Assembly: GCF_000230675.1 (NCBI RefSeq)
Contig: NZ_AGIK01000001.1
Coordinates: 1,195,207-1,259,206, forward strand
Direction: 5' to 3'
Length of the DNA: 64,000 nt
Source: Synechococcus sp. WH 8016
GTDB taxonomy: Bacteria; Cyanobacteriota; Cyanobacteriia; PCC-6307; Cyanobiaceae
The notes beneath the pieces were generated by a model. The model did not search any database. It saw only the letters and a program-made list of their open reading frames with translations, and had not been told where the DNA came from. Shown here one piece after another: positions 1 through 9,024 of this stretch. How positions within the stretch are numbered: position 1 is the first letter of the stretch; every line of letters begins with the position of its first letter. The translations under genes and the position numbers were made by a program.

Positions 1-88
1 GGGTCAGACCCGCTACATCAGCCTTGGCGACGGGGGCAAAGCCGAACACCAGCAGGGCCGAGAGCGCAAAGGCGAAGAGACGACGCAT
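1..88 (-). CDS. psaF: Photosystem I subunit III precursor (PsaF), N-terminal fragment
   Basis: Only the first 29 codons are inside the window; the gene runs off the left edge. The translation begins [20 protein letters not shown] and continues with AKADVAGLT, a lumenal signal peptide cut after AKA and followed by the DVAGLT start of mature PsaF. PsaF is the lumen-facing photosystem I subunit near the donor docking site. The ATG is at 88 and faces away from tsaD, with about 77 bases between the two starts. The signal peptide and first mature residues match what I know of cyanobacterial PsaF; the rest of the gene is not visible. Confidence 0.88.
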   Translation of the reverse strand, partial: MRRLFAFALSALLVFGFAPVAKADVAGLT

Positions 89-165
89 CGGAACGGTTCC
101 TGTTGAGCCTGCCCCAAAGCGGCAGGATGTCACAAACGGACAGTAGGGGAGCCCCCTCCAACTTC

Positions 166-1236
166 ATGCCCATAGTGCTTGCCCTCGAAACAAGTTGTGA
201 CGAGTCAGCCGCGGCGGTGCTTCGTCAGGAGGGCGACCAGCTCACGGTGTTGTCCCAGGGCATCGCCTCCCAGGTGGAGGAGCACGCGCAATGGGGTGGG
301 GTTGTTCCTGAGATTGCCTCGCGCCGGCATGTGGAAGCGCTCCCTGTCCTCGTGGAACAGGCCTTAAAAGACGCGGATCTGGTTGCTGCCGACCTCGATG
401 CCATCGCGGCGACCGTCGCACCTGGCCTTGTAGGAGCCCTGATGGTGGGCTCGATCACCGGGAGGACACTGGCGGCCCTGCATCAGAAGCCGTTCCTGGC
501 CATTCACCATCTCGAAGCACACCTGGCTTCGGTGTTCTTGGCAGAACACCCACCACAGGCTCCTTATCTGGTGCTTCTCGTAAGTGGCGGGCACACGGAA
601 CTGATTCGCGTGGATCTCGATGGAGACATGAAACGCCTGGGACGCAGCCATGACGATGCGGCCGGCGAAGCCTTCGACAAAGTGGCTCGACTGATGGGAC
701 TGGGCTACCCCGGCGGTCCCGCGATTCAGGCCATCGCCCTGGAGGGAGATCCCAAACGATTTCGGCTACCAAAAGGGCGCGTCTCCAAGCCAGGAGGAGG
801 CTTCTACCCCTACGACTTTTCATTCAGCGGTTTGAAAACTGCCGTGCTTCGGCATGTGGAAGCGTTGAAGCGAGAGTCTGAGGATCTTCCTCTTGCTGAT
901 CTGGCCGCCAGCTTTGAACAGATCGTGGCCGATGTGTTGGTGGAGAGAAGCCTGCGCTGCTGCCTCGAGCAGGGGATTGATCATTTGGTCATGGTTGGCG
1001 GCGTTGCCGCCAACCAGCGGCTGCGTTCTCAAATGCAAAGCGCCGGGCAGAGCAAGGGGGTGTCCGTGCACATCGCGCCTTTGGCCTATTGCACGGACAA
1101 CGCAGCGATGGTTGCCGTCGCGGCATTGCGTCGACTCTCAAAAGGCGTGGAACCCAGCTCTCTGGAGCTCGGTGTCTCAGCGCGATGGCCATTAGAGAAA
1201 GCATTAAGCCTGTATGGCTCATCACCCCCTTTTTAA
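166..1236 (+). CDS. tsaD: tRNA N6-threonylcarbamoyladenosine transferase TsaD
   Basis: Transfers the threonylcarbamoyl group to A37 of ANN-decoding tRNAs (t6A synthesis) in the cytoplasm, together with TsaB, TsaC and TsaE. The protein is 356 residues, normal for the family. It opens [15 protein letters not shown], the ASKHA nucleotide-binding start, and carries the metal-binding HHLEAH motif, the [10 protein letters not shown] loop and the late [11 protein letters not shown] glycine-rich segment. I chose the ATG at 166; an upstream in-frame TTG at 103 would add an unconvincing 21-residue leader. It diverges from psaF and is followed 39 bases later by an hli gene. Confidence 0.95.
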   Translation: MPIVLALETSCDESAAAVLRQEGDQLTVLSQGIASQVEEHAQWGGVVPEIASRRHVEALPVLVEQALKDADLVAADLDAIAATVAPGLVGALMVGSITGRTLAALHQKPFLAIHHLEAHLASVFLAEHPPQAPYLVLLVSGGHTELIRVDLDGDMKRLGRSHDDAAGEAFDKVARLMGLGYPGGPAIQAIALEGDPKRFRLPKGRVSKPGGGFYPYDFSFSGLKTAVLRHVEALKRESEDLPLADLAASFEQIVADVLVERSLRCCLEQGIDHLVMVGGVAANQRLRSQMQSAGQSKGVSVHIAPLAYCTDNAAMVAVAALRRLSKGVEPSSLELGVSARWPLEKALSLYGSSPPF

Positions 1237-1275
1237 AATTATTCTCTTAAGGTGGCGTCCCACGAGATCCTCCTG

Positions 1276-1461
1276 ATGGCTCCTAACACTGATCTCCAAC
1301 AGAAAGTTGTGGCAGAGCCAATCGATCCGGTCGAATTGAACGCTTGGAAGCGAGGATTTACCCCTCAGGCTGAAATCTGGAATGGACGTCTTGCCATGCT
1401 CGGGCTTTCGATCGGCATGGCAACACTGTTGATCGTTCGGATGTTTAACAACGCAGCCTGA
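1276..1461 (+). CDS. High-light-inducible protein (Hli/Scp family)
   Basis: A 61-residue single-helix chlorophyll-binding-type protein of the thylakoid membrane. The helix carries the Hli signature EIWNGRLAMLGLSIGMA (about residues 36-52), in which Glu-Arg and Asn bind pigment in the family. Hli proteins protect photosystems during high light and repair. The start used is ATG 1276; a GTG at 1252 would lengthen it by eight residues. It lies just downstream of tsaD on the same strand and converges on pilT with only six bases between stops. The family is clear; the Hli subtype is not. Confidence 0.9.
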   Translation: MAPNTDLQQKVVAEPIDPVELNAWKRGFTPQAEIWNGRLAMLGLSIGMATLLIVRMFNNAA

Positions 1462-1467
1462 ACAACC

Positions 1468-2664
1468 TCAACTCCGACCTCTTAACGCCTGCGTGAGTTC
1501 ATTCGGACGAGGGCTGACAGCAACCGCCTGCTCAGCTTCCACTTGGCCAGACTCCACAAGTCTCTGCAAAGACTGATTCGCTGTCATCATTCCATCGAAA
1601 TCACTTCTGCGCATGATGTCTTCAACATCATCGAGGGCACCTTTTTTAATATAATCCTTACAGGCATCCGTATTAATCATTAGATCGTGATAGGCGGCAC
1701 GCTTACCACCAGCACTCTTAATTAATCCCTGAGAAATAATTCCCAAGAGTGATTCTGCAAAAGACTGCCTGACACTTTCTTGTTCTTCAGGTTGGTACAT
1801 GCCAAGGACACGTTCAACGGTTTTAACCGCCGAGTTCGTGTGCAAGGTCCCAAACACAAGATGCCCAGTCTGAGCTGCTTCCATCGCCGTACTGAGCGTT
1901 TCTTTGTCACGAATTTCCCCAATCAAAATCACATCTGGATCTTCTCGTAGCGCCGCTCTCAACGCATGGTGAAACTGGAGCGTATGACGCCCTACTTCTC
2001 GCTGTCGGATTAACGACTTCTGGCTTTCATGCACAAATTCAATGGGATCTTCAATCGTGAGGATATGCCTGCTTTGATTGCGATTAATCCAATCAATCAT
2101 GGCTGCCAGAGTGGTGCTTTTACCTGAGCCGGTAGGGCCAGTCACAAGCAACAATCCTTTCGGACGAGCGCAAAGCTCTTGCAGAACGGACGGCAGCTTG
2201 AGGTCGTCCAGAGAAAGGATTGTCTGAGGGATGAGGCGCAACACCATCGCCGCGCCCCGCAGTGCATCAAACAAATTGATGCGCACCCTCACAAAAGAAA
2301 AAGCATGCGCCCCGTCGAACTCTTTGCCCTGTCTGAAGTGGTCGATCTGCTGTGGAGTGAGCAATTCTCTGAGCCAGTCCTGAAACTCACTGGGTTGGGT
2401 GGGAGGCCAATCAGAGCGAATGATCTCGCCGCGGGCTCGAAATCGTGGACTCTCCCCAATCCCAAGGTGAACATCGGAATGCCCTTGTTCATGAGCGATG
2501 CGAACGATCTGCTCCAAGGACGGGGATGGCGACGCGGATGACGACGCGGATGACGGCGGAGCTGGTGCAGGAGGTGGAAGAGGGGGTGGAGATGTGGAGG
2601 ATGTGGTGGATGTGGTGGATGTGGGCCGCGCTGGGATGCCAGGAGGAAAAACGGGCTGACTCAT
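1468..2664 (-). CDS. pilT: Type IV pilus retraction ATPase PilT
   Basis: Hexameric cytoplasmic ATPase that depolymerises type IV pili for retraction and DNA uptake. The core (about residues 50-398) has a Walker A GPTGSGKST, an Asp box TIEDPIEFVH, a Walker B DVILIGEIRD and a His box TGHLVFGTLHTN, all intact. Unusually, residues about 10-50 are an almost pure Pro/Ser/Thr/Ala tract before the PilT N-terminal domain starts at EQIVRIAHEQGHSDVH. No other pilus gene is nearby, so this is a lone copy. PilU cannot be excluded from sequence alone, but motif agreement with PilT is good. Confidence 0.92.
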   Translation of the reverse strand: MSQPVFPPGIPARPTSTTSTTSSTSPPPLPPPAPAPPSSASSSASPSPSLEQIVRIAHEQGHSDVHLGIGESPRFRARGEIIRSDWPPTQPSEFQDWLRELLTPQQIDHFRQGKEFDGAHAFSFVRVRINLFDALRGAAMVLRLIPQTILSLDDLKLPSVLQELCARPKGLLLVTGPTGSGKSTTLAAMIDWINRNQSRHILTIEDPIEFVHESQKSLIRQREVGRHTLQFHHALRAALREDPDVILIGEIRDKETLSTAMEAAQTGHLVFGTLHTNSAVKTVERVLGMYQPEEQESVRQSFAESLLGIISQGLIKSAGGKRAAYHDLMINTDACKDYIKKGALDDVEDIMRRSDFDGMMTANQSLQRLVESGQVEAEQAVAVSPRPNELTQALRGRS

Positions 2665-2768
2665 GCTGATGGTGTGCGCTGTATGCAGCTTCGCGATGGT
2701 TCGTCATCTGGCAAGTTGATGCCAAGACTTCCCGGGCAGATCGCCCGTAGGATTAATCCACAATCTGG

Positions 2769-3887
2769 ATGGTTATGGCTCGCCTGCCACGCGTGACAAT
2801 CGTCTTGGGCACGAGGCCTGAAGCCATCAAATTGGCGCCTGTGATCCAAGAATTCCGGGCCTGTAAGGCCTTGGAAACCCGAGTTGTGCTGACAGGTCAG
2901 CACCGGGAGATGGTGTCTCAAGTGATGGATTTGTTTGGCCTGAGTGCCGATCTGGATCTCAATCTGATGGCACCACGACAAACGCTTACGCACGTGACTT
3001 GTGCAGCGCTGCAGGGCTTGCGAGATGAATTCCAAGCATTTCCTCCACAGCTTGTTCTGGTTCAAGGAGACACCACCACGGCCTTCGCGGCAGCCCTCTC
3101 CGCTTTCTACGAGCAAATTCCCGTTGGTCACGTCGAAGCCGGACTGCGTACGGACAATCTTCTCGATCCTTTTCCAGAAGAAGCCAACCGTCGTTTGATT
3201 TCTCAAATTTCGCATCTTCACTTTGCTCCCACACAGCAATCAGAAGCCAACCTCCAAGCGTCTGGGGTTGTTGGTCGCGTGTTGCTTACAGGCAACACGG
3301 TGATTGATGCCCTGCTGCGAATGTCAGAGCGCGCCCCTGCGTTGAGCGACTTCGCCATCGATTGGGACGCGCAAAGGGTGATTTTGGCAACCGTGCACCG
3401 TCGCGAAAATTGGGGTGACCGCCTCAAGAACATCGCGGATGGAATGCTGCGTGTGCTCGACAGTCATCCCGACACCGTGTTGCTGTTGCCTTTGCATCGC
3501 AACCCAACCGTGCGTGAACCTCTACAGGCCCTGCTAGGGGAGCATCCCCGCGTGGTGCTGACAGAGCCCCTGGATTACGACCGCTTGGTGGCAGCCATGA
3601 AGGGCTGCACGCTCCTACTCACAGACTCCGGTGGGTTGCAGGAAGAAGCACCCGCTCTCGGGAAACCGGTTCTGGTGCTGCGTGAAACCACCGAACGACC
3701 CGAAGCCGTTGAGGCCGGAACAGCCCGATTGGTGGGAACGGATCCAACCACGATTCACCGGGAAGCCTCCCTGTTGTTGGAGAACAGCGAGGCCTACAAC
3801 GCCATGGCGAAAGCCGTGAATCCCTTTGGCGATGGCCACGCGAGTGAAAGGATTCTTGGGGCGGCCCTTGAACTCTTGGCAAGCTGA
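2769..3887 (+). CDS. wecB: UDP-N-acetylglucosamine 2-epimerase (non-hydrolysing)
   Basis: Interconverts UDP-GlcNAc and UDP-ManNAc for surface polysaccharide synthesis. The 372-residue protein is GT-B-like and begins VTIVLGTRPEAIKLAPV, the classic family start, followed by VQGDTTTAFAAAL, the HVEAGLRT motif and FPEEANRRLIS. The C-terminal half has TVHRRENWG and the UDP-binding TDSGGLQEEAPALGKPVLVLR segment. ATG 2769 and ATG 2775 are both possible starts. It diverges from pilT with 104 bases between starts. The next gene overlaps its 3' end if the TTG start there is right. Confidence 0.95.
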   Translation: MVMARLPRVTIVLGTRPEAIKLAPVIQEFRACKALETRVVLTGQHREMVSQVMDLFGLSADLDLNLMAPRQTLTHVTCAALQGLRDEFQAFPPQLVLVQGDTTTAFAAALSAFYEQIPVGHVEAGLRTDNLLDPFPEEANRRLISQISHLHFAPTQQSEANLQASGVVGRVLLTGNTVIDALLRMSERAPALSDFAIDWDAQRVILATVHRRENWGDRLKNIADGMLRVLDSHPDTVLLLPLHRNPTVREPLQALLGEHPRVVLTEPLDYDRLVAAMKGCTLLLTDSGGLQEEAPALGKPVLVLRETTERPEAVEAGTARLVGTDPTTIHREASLLLENSEAYNAMAKAVNPFGDGHASERILGAALELLAS

Positions 3888-4497
3888 CGCAGCCCTTAGT
3901 TCTTGCGGTGCTTACCGCTGGTTGCTGCATCGGCCCATTCAATCCAGGCATCACAGCTCGGAACAGAGACGGGTGCTGCTGTTCGTTGGACTGAATCCGT
4001 CGCGAGCCGATGGACAGCGAGACGACCCAACCCTGCGACGGCTTCAAGGCTTTTCCCAGCACTGGGGGTATCACCATCTTGTGGTCCTCAATTTGTTTGC
4101 CCGCATCTCCCCCTCCCCCTCACAGCTCTGCCGTTGCAGCGAGCCAATCGGCGCTGAAAATGATCTGATTTTGCGCAGCTGGTTCCAGCGGTGGGCCCAA
4201 CAGCCCGCATGGGATCTTTGGCTGGGATGGGGGGTCGGCGGAGGACTGCAGCAACGGGATAAGGCGATCTTGAAAATGTTGAGCGACGTCAGCGATCAAC
4301 GAGGAGAGCTTCCACCCCCTTTTGTGGCTGGCTTGACCAAAGCGGGCTATCCCCGCCACCCCCTCTACCTTCCCCGTGATGTACAGAGAGTTGCCTGGGC
4401 AGTACGGTTCCTAGATGAACCGCACTCCGCGCCGGTATCGGATCTCCCTTCACCTGTCTGGCGGACAGACCGAAGTGGTGCATTTCACGTCACTTGA
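3868..4497 (+). CDS. DUF1643 family protein
   Basis: About 209 residues. The core FVGLNPSRADGQRDDPTLRR is the DUF1643 hallmark (a Leu-Asn-Pro-Ser turn followed by Asp-Asp-Pro-Thr), and the WLGWGVGG segment later also fits. The biochemical role of the family is not known to me. The start is uncertain: TTG 3868 lies inside the 3' end of wecB, and ATG 3826 would overlap it by 62 bases. Its last 83 bases overlap the next gene, so the C-terminal tail beyond about residue 180 may be variable. Tight overlaps on both sides suggest co-transcription with wecB. Confidence 0.75.
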   Translation: MNSWQADAALSSCGAYRWLLHRPIQSRHHSSEQRRVLLFVGLNPSRADGQRDDPTLRRLQGFSQHWGYHHLVVLNLFARISPSPSQLCRCSEPIGAENDLILRSWFQRWAQQPAWDLWLGWGVGGGLQQRDKAILKMLSDVSDQRGELPPPFVAGLTKAGYPRHPLYLPRDVQRVAWAVRFLDEPHSAPVSDLPSPVWRTDRSGAFHVT

Positions 4498-4660
4498 TCA
4501 ATTCCAGGATTGGTATCAAGGCTTGGTTAACGCCAGTGCTGAAGGGGCTTTTGTGAATGTTCCCCTCAGTGAACTAGACGGTGAGTTTCTGGTCGTGCGT
4601 CCAGATGCCGTCATCGGAATGCGGGTTGAACCGCAATACGCCTTGATCGATGACGCCTGA
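4415..4660 (+). CDS. Conserved hypothetical protein, 81 residues
   Basis: I do not recognise a named family. The product is a small soluble protein beginning MNRTPRRYRISLHLSGGQTE, predicted by eye as a beta-rich fold with strands around YRISLHL, TEVVHFTS, FVNVPL and EFLVVRP. It overlaps the end of the DUF1643 gene by 83 bases in another frame and overlaps the start of the antiporter gene by 11 bases, so all three are probably one transcript. Codon use resembles the neighbours. Confidence 0.72.
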   Translation: MNRTPRRYRISLHLSGGQTEVVHFTSLDQFQDWYQGLVNASAEGAFVNVPLSELDGEFLVVRPDAVIGMRVEPQYALIDDA

Positions 4661-5927
4661 GCGTTTAGGGCTGCTTTGGGGCATCACGGTCTTTGCGGGT
4701 GCAGGGGCGAGGCTGCTAGCGGCTTTATCCAATATCAATGGCGTGGTTTTGCTGTTGCTTTCAGGGCTGCTGATCGGGCGCTCTGGCCTAGGGCTCGTTG
4801 AGCCTCTCGATCTCGGGCAAGGGCTACAAACCATCGTTGGACTGTTGGTGAGCTTGGTGTTGTTTGACGGAGGTCTCAACCTTCGTCTACCCGGGGACAC
4901 GATTAAAGCCACCGTGCTTCGCATCTCAGTCCTGAGAATCTTCATTTCTCTTGGTGCGGGAATGCTTGCTGCGCACTGGCTCGCCGGCCTTGGATGGTCC
5001 TTGGCTGCAGTCTTTAGCGCCATCGTGCTGGCCACCGGGCCCACCGTGGTCACCCCGATCGTGAAACAAATCCGCTTAGCCCATCCCCTGGGAGATGTGC
5101 TGGAAGCGGAAGGACTGGTGCTCGAGCCCATTGGAGCGGTGTTGGCCCTGCTGCTCCTGGAACTCGCTCTAGGCGACTTGCACGGCTGGCGTGAATTGGC
5201 CCAGGGCTTGCTGGCACGCCTCGGAGGGGGAGTGCTCATTGGGGTCACGGTTGGTTGGCTTTTATCTGAGGGGCTACGACGCCTGAATTCTTCGCAACCC
5301 GTCGGATTGCGCCTACAGCTCACGCTGGGGGCGTTGTTCCTGATGTTTGGGATTGCCGAATGGCTCCTGCCTGAATCAGGGCTACCGGCATCCGTGGCCG
5401 CAGGCGTCGTGGTCGGTCGTCGATCAACCGAAGAAGCCGGTCAGCTCGATGAGCTGATCCGAGAATTGGCTGCACTCGCCATCACCATGCTGTTTCCGTT
5501 ATTGGCAGCAGACGTGTCTTGGGCTGAGCTCAGTCCGCTTGGATGGGGCGGTGTGAGCTGTGTCTTGCTGCTCATGTTTGTGGTGCGACCAGTCGCCGTG
5601 AGTGTGGCCACAGTCGGTTTGCCCTTGGTGTGGCGACAAAAATTGTTTATGGCCTGGCTGGCTCCAAGAGGAATCGTCACAGCAGCGGTGGCCTCATTGT
5701 TTGCGATCCGCCTTGAGCAGGCTGGGATTTTGGGTGCAGGTCGGCTGCAAGGGTTGGTATTCCTCACAATTTTGATGACCGTTGGCATCCAAGGCTTAAC
5801 AGCACAACCGCTGGCGCGCGTTCTTGGCTTGATTGCTGAGGGGCCAGAAGACTCTGACCCCACGGCGTCTGCCTCGTCAGAGGCAGCGACGCAAGCGCTG
5901 CCGATCGTTCCCGAGTCTGGCCAGTAA
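4650..5927 (+). CDS. Cation:proton antiporter, CPA1-like
   Basis: A 425-residue inner-membrane protein with about 12 hydrophobic segments, the usual size for CPA1 antiporters. It probably exchanges a monovalent cation for protons. Recognisable landmarks are the helix [17 protein letters not shown], the DGGLNLRL turn and a late [14 protein letters not shown] helix. The usual acidic ND motif of NhaP-type transporters is replaced by [14 protein letters not shown], and the helix-5 Asp position reads ATGPTVVTP, so ion coupling may differ. ATG 4650 overlaps the previous gene by 11 bases. The 3' end overlaps gltX by 51 bases in convergent orientation. Confidence 0.88.
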   Translation: MTPERLGLLWGITVFAGAGARLLAALSNINGVVLLLLSGLLIGRSGLGLVEPLDLGQGLQTIVGLLVSLVLFDGGLNLRLPGDTIKATVLRISVLRIFISLGAGMLAAHWLAGLGWSLAAVFSAIVLATGPTVVTPIVKQIRLAHPLGDVLEAEGLVLEPIGAVLALLLLELALGDLHGWRELAQGLLARLGGGVLIGVTVGWLLSEGLRRLNSSQPVGLRLQLTLGALFLMFGIAEWLLPESGLPASVAAGVVVGRRSTEEAGQLDELIRELAALAITMLFPLLAADVSWAELSPLGWGGVSCVLLLMFVVRPVAVSVATVGLPLVWRQKLFMAWLAPRGIVTAAVASLFAIRLEQAGILGAGRLQGLVFLTILMTVGIQGLTAQPLARVLGLIAEGPEDSDPTASASSEAATQALPIVPESGQ

Positions 5928-7307
5928 TGCCCATGTGGTGATGAGGTCTGGCCCCTGCAGGCGACCGAGCAACGCGGCCCTAAGACTCTTCATCAAGACG
6001 CCCTTCTTGACATCAGCGGTGGCAGCCGCCTCTTTGAGCAAGGTTTGGGCGCGCTCAACATCGAGACCATCCCATGGATTCAGCTCAAGAGCGGAGAGAA
6101 GTGCCTGAAGGGCAGGACGCGCTCCTGCTTGCTCCAGTTGCTTCAGTCCATCCTCTTCTAGGGGGGGCTCTTCAAAAAAGGGCTGGGCTTGGGTCACTCC
6201 GTCTTCAATCAAGGTGAGCGACGGTCCAAGCAAAACAACTAGGTCGTTGGCCCAAACAGGATCGCTAGCAACCCAGCCTTGTTGCCGCCAGCGGGGTTCA
6301 AGGACTTCGAGAAGCTCGTCAGGCGAGCAACCATGCAAAATCTGGGCATTGAGCCAGTTGAGCTTGTCCCAATCGAATTTGGCTCCTGCTTTGTTCACCC
6401 GATCAAAACTGAAAACGTCGGCTGCTTCTCGAAGCGTGAACCGTTCCTCCATTCCTTCCGGTACAGACCAACCGAGCAGGGTCATGTAATTGGCTAAGGC
6501 CTCTGCGGTGTAACCCATGGCCTGAAAATCGCCAATGGAGGTCACCCCATCACGCTTCGACAGCTTTCTCCCCTCTGGATTGAGGATCAAGGGCGTATGG
6601 GCAAACGTTGGGCAGGTCAACCCAAGCGCTTGATACAGCAAAAGTTGCTTGGCCGTATTGGCAATGTGATCCTCACCTCGAATCACGTGGCTGATGGCCA
6701 TAGCGGCATCATCAACCACGACCACGAGGTTGTAGAGGGGGTCACCAACCGTGTTGGCAGGAGCACGTCTGGCGATCACCATGTCGCCACCAAGATCCGC
6801 TCCTCGCCATTGCATCGGACCGCGCACCATATCGGTCCAAGCAATGGTGGCTTCGTCATCAATGCGAAAACGGATCACCGCCTCTCGCCCTTCAGCCCGA
6901 TAGGCCTCCTCCTGTTCAGCACTGAGATGGCGATGACGGTTGTCGTACCGAGGTGGCTTCCCTGAAGCCCTCTGCGCTTCACGCATGGCATCCAATTCTT
7001 GCTCGCTGGCATAACAGCGATAGGCAAGACCTTGATCGAGCAATTGACTGATCGCCTGTCGATGGGATTCAATCCGCTCGCTTTGGATGACCGGTTCCTC
7101 ATCCCAGTCCAGGCCAAGCCAGTGCAAGCCATCAAGAATATTTTGTGTGAACTCTGGCTTGGATCGCTCTTTATCGGTGTCCTCAATTCTCAGCAAAAAT
7201 TGGCCGTTTTGGTGTCGGGCAAACAGCCAATTAAAAACAGCTGTGCGAGCTGTTCCGATATGAAGCGTGCCGGTGGGGCTTGGGGCCAGACGAACGCGAA
7301 CCGTCAC
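5877..7307 (-). CDS. gltX: Glutamyl-tRNA synthetase
   Basis: Class I synthetase charging tRNA-Glu (and probably tRNA-Gln, for the amidotransferase route used in cyanobacteria). At 476 residues it is full length. The ATP-binding HIGH-type motif is in [19 protein letters not shown], and the KMSKS-type loop reads KLSKRDG. The anticodon-binding half is present to the C-terminus LRRCL. A tRNA-Asp gene lies directly upstream on the same strand (19 bases from tRNA 3' end to ATG), so the two may share a transcript. The stop codon lies inside the 3' end of the convergent antiporter gene. Confidence 0.97.
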   Translation of the reverse strand: MTVRVRLAPSPTGTLHIGTARTAVFNWLFARHQNGQFLLRIEDTDKERSKPEFTQNILDGLHWLGLDWDEEPVIQSERIESHRQAISQLLDQGLAYRCYASEQELDAMREAQRASGKPPRYDNRHRHLSAEQEEAYRAEGREAVIRFRIDDEATIAWTDMVRGPMQWRGADLGGDMVIARRAPANTVGDPLYNLVVVVDDAAMAISHVIRGEDHIANTAKQLLLYQALGLTCPTFAHTPLILNPEGRKLSKRDGVTSIGDFQAMGYTAEALANYMTLLGWSVPEGMEERFTLREAADVFSFDRVNKAGAKFDWDKLNWLNAQILHGCSPDELLEVLEPRWRQQGWVASDPVWANDLVVLLGPSLTLIEDGVTQAQPFFEEPPLEEDGLKQLEQAGARPALQALLSALELNPWDGLDVERAQTLLKEAAATADVKKGVLMKSLRAALLGRLQGPDLITTWALLARLGNDRQRLRRCL

Positions 7308-7326
7308 TAAGCCGGAAGAATGAAAA

Positions 7327-7400
7327 CGGGACCGACGGGATTCGAACCCGCAACTTCCGCCGTGACAGGGCGGTGCTCTAACCGATTGAACTACGGTCCC
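7327..7400 (-). tRNA. tRNA-Asp (GUC)
   Basis: A 74-base cloverleaf without encoded CCA. The acceptor stem pairs GGGACCG with CGGTCCC with discriminator G; the anticodon loop is CTGTCAC, giving GUC; the T arm contains GGTTCGAACCC. The GUC anticodon begins with a queuosine-34 position, the substrate of GluQ-RS, whose gene is at 17359-18285. Confidence 0.97.
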
Positions 7401-7695
7401 AGGTTGAACTCAATGGAAGGAGCTTTACCCACAAAGAGTGCACTTGCCGCTCACGCGACTTGGCCAGTATCAACTGCCGCCCTGCCCTGCGTCAACACAC
7501 TCGTAGGGGCACCAACGTTTTCTGAGCTTCCCCCTGTGATCTGCCATTGGAGGGTCTGGGAGAGACAGCCTCTTCAAAGGCCAAAGCCAACACAAAACGC
7601 TTCGAGAATGAGGCACGGAACAGGCCAAGCCATGGATGGACACACTCCTCCCTGGAGGGGAGATCAAACCCATCCCAAGAAAGGCGCACAAGCAA
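7401..7695. other. Non-coding stretch between tRNA-Asp and hcp
   Basis: About 295 bases upstream of tRNA-Asp on the minus strand. Open frames exist but their compositions (Arg-, Ser- and Pro-rich) look like shadows. I searched by eye for SRP RNA, RNase P RNA and tmRNA signatures and saw none. It probably holds the promoter of the tRNA-Asp/gltX unit. Confidence 0.4.
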
Positions 7696-7726
7696 ACAAA
7701 AAAAATCCTCCCTCTGCGGGGAGGAT
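7696..7726 (-). terminator. Rho-independent terminator after hcp
   Basis: On the minus strand, the stem ATCCTCCC (7726-7719) pairs with GGGAGGAT (7712-7705) across a six-base loop and runs straight into a U-tract of about nine bases. It lies 29 bases past the hcp stop, so it probably ends the rplS/tRNA-Trp/hcp transcription unit. Confidence 0.85.
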
Positions 7727-7754
7727 GAAGGATGAGCCGGAGCCAAAATGCGGC

Positions 7755-7943
7755 TCAGGGACGGAATCCAGCTGGTTCGATCAAACGCACTTGATTCCCT
7801 CGAGCCGTGAATTCACGGCCTTGGTCGCTTTGAACGACGACTCGTCCACCGGACTTAACGCGAATCACTCGTGCACGAACCCAGCCGAGAGCGGCTGATT
7901 CGAGCACTTTGACCACATCACCAGGTTGAAGATCCAACTCCAT
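7755..7943 (-). CDS. hcp: Hyperconserved marine picocyanobacterial protein (Hcp/PSHCP)
   Basis: A 62-residue basic protein beginning MELDLQPGDVVKVLESAA and ending RLIEPAGFRP. From memory this is the hyperconserved protein reported as nearly invariant across Prochlorococcus and marine Synechococcus, with an SH3-like fold and proposed RNA or ribosome association; I cannot check that here. The beta-rich pattern GDVVKVL, GWVRARVIRV, GRVVVQS is consistent with a small barrel. ATG 7943 is chosen; an upstream extension would run into tRNA-Trp. Its position between tRNA-Asp and tRNA-Trp, close to rplS, supports a translation-linked role. Confidence 0.88.
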   Translation of the reverse strand: MELDLQPGDVVKVLESAALGWVRARVIRVKSGGRVVVQSDQGREFTARGNQVRLIEPAGFRP

Positions 7944-7982
7944 GCTCGAAATCAGGAAAACTGCAAGTAAGGGGTCATCGGA

Positions 7983-8055
7983 CGCGCCGTGGAGGACTTG
8001 AACCCCCGACATCAGGTTTTGGAGACCTGCGTTCTACCAACTGAACTAACGGCGC
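7983..8055 (-). tRNA. tRNA-Trp (CCA)
   Basis: A 73-base cloverleaf. The acceptor stem pairs GCGCCGT with ACGGCGC, with discriminator G and no encoded CCA. The anticodon loop CTCCAAA gives CCA. The T arm reads GGGGGTTCAAGTCCTCC. It sits 39 bases upstream of hcp and 60 bases downstream of the rplS stop, all on the minus strand. Confidence 0.97.
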
Positions 8056-8115
8056 AAGGCGATGAACCCCTCAGCCATCGAAAAACGATGGCATTAATTC
8101 GTTGAAGCGAAAGCC

Positions 8116-8574
8116 TCAGCGATCGAAGCGCTGCTTCACGCGAGTGGCCTTGCCCACCCGGTCCCGCAGATAAAAGAGCTTCGCACGCCTTACTTTACCG
8201 CGACGCTCAATCTTCACTGAGGCCACTTGTGGGCTGTGGAGCATAAAAACACGCTCAACACCGATGCCCTGGAAGATGCGTCGCACCGTGATCGTCTGAT
8301 TAAGACTTCCATGGCGCTTAGCGATCACAACGCCCTCATAGGGCTGGACACGCTCCTTATTGCCCTCGCTGATGCGAACACCAACACGCACGGTGTCGCC
8401 GACGTAAATCTCAGGAAGATCGCTCTTCAACTGAGCGTCCTCGAATTCCTTAATCAGTGCTGAAGCACTCATCTTCTTCGAATCTTTCGCCGTTGATTTT
8501 TCAGCAACAGCAGTTGCTCCGCTGGTCGCCTCAGTGGCGACGTCCACAGACGTCTCTATCGGGTCCACTGCCAT
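8116..8574 (-). CDS. rplS: 50S ribosomal protein L19
   Basis: Large-subunit protein at the 30S interface. The 152-residue product has the L19 core [47 protein letters not shown] and [15 protein letters not shown], ending in a basic tail. About 30 residues of Ala/Thr-rich N-terminal extension precede the core from ATG 8574, which is common in marine Synechococcus proteins; a longer frame upstream is possible but would overlap the PepSY gene. Downstream are tRNA-Trp and hcp. Confidence 0.96.
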   Translation of the reverse strand: MAVDPIETSVDVATEATSGATAVAEKSTAKDSKKMSASALIKEFEDAQLKSDLPEIYVGDTVRVGVRISEGNKERVQPYEGVVIAKRHGSLNQTITVRRIFQGIGVERVFMLHSPQVASVKIERRGKVRRAKLFYLRDRVGKATRVKQRFDR

Positions 8575-8606
8575 CCCAGCTCCTGGTAACACGCCAAACA
8601 ACCACC

Positions 8607-8933
8607 TTAACCCCCAGCCTCCTTCCGAGACGCAATCCACTGCCTTCGAACGTTTTGCAGAAGAAGCCAGGACCCCGTCGCCAGCATCCACAACAGGCCA
8701 ACCGCGTTAAGCAGGACGACGACTGGTTCGAGGGCAGGCCCCAGCCACTCGCCCTCATGGATCGTCATCAACCAATGGACTTGGTCACGGCTCAACCCTC
8801 CCCAGTCCTTCGCCAACCGATAGGTCACTCCGGTACTAACGGTGACCAGCAAAGGGAGCACAACGAGAGGAGCCACCCAGCGATGCAATTGGCGTACGCG
8901 AACCAACAAGCGGGCCACCGTCGATCCCTCCAT
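8607..8933 (-). CDS. Small PepSY-associated membrane protein
   Basis: A 108-residue protein with two or three membrane spans: [20 protein letters not shown] near the N-terminus and [20 protein letters not shown] near the C-terminus. The RQLHRWVAP start and the HWLMTIHEG turn resemble PepSY-associated TM helix proteins, where histidines may bind heme or metal; that is inference. ATG 8933 is chosen because a longer upstream frame runs antisense through map. It is 32 bases upstream of rplS, probably the same transcript, and divergent from map. Confidence 0.75.
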   Translation of the reverse strand: MEGSTVARLLVRVRQLHRWVAPLVVLPLLVTVSTGVTYRLAKDWGGLSRDQVHWLMTIHEGEWLGPALEPVVVLLNAVGLLWMLATGSWLLLQNVRRQWIASRKEAGG

Positions 8934-9024
8934 TGCAATTGATAGCGTGACAGGAAGACTGTCTGTGGAGCGTCCGCTGTTGCGGCCTGCTTTAACGGCC
9001 TGAAACAAGAAACGCTGTAACTCG

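Noticed and set aside
7401..7695. Possible structural RNA gene upstream of tRNA-Asp
   Set aside because: No SRP, RNase P, 6S or tmRNA signature was recognisable by eye; a covariance-model search would be decisive.
7320..7898. Plus-strand frame of 192 codons across tRNA-Asp and hcp
   Set aside because: It is antisense to the tRNA and to hcp, and its composition is that of a shadow frame.
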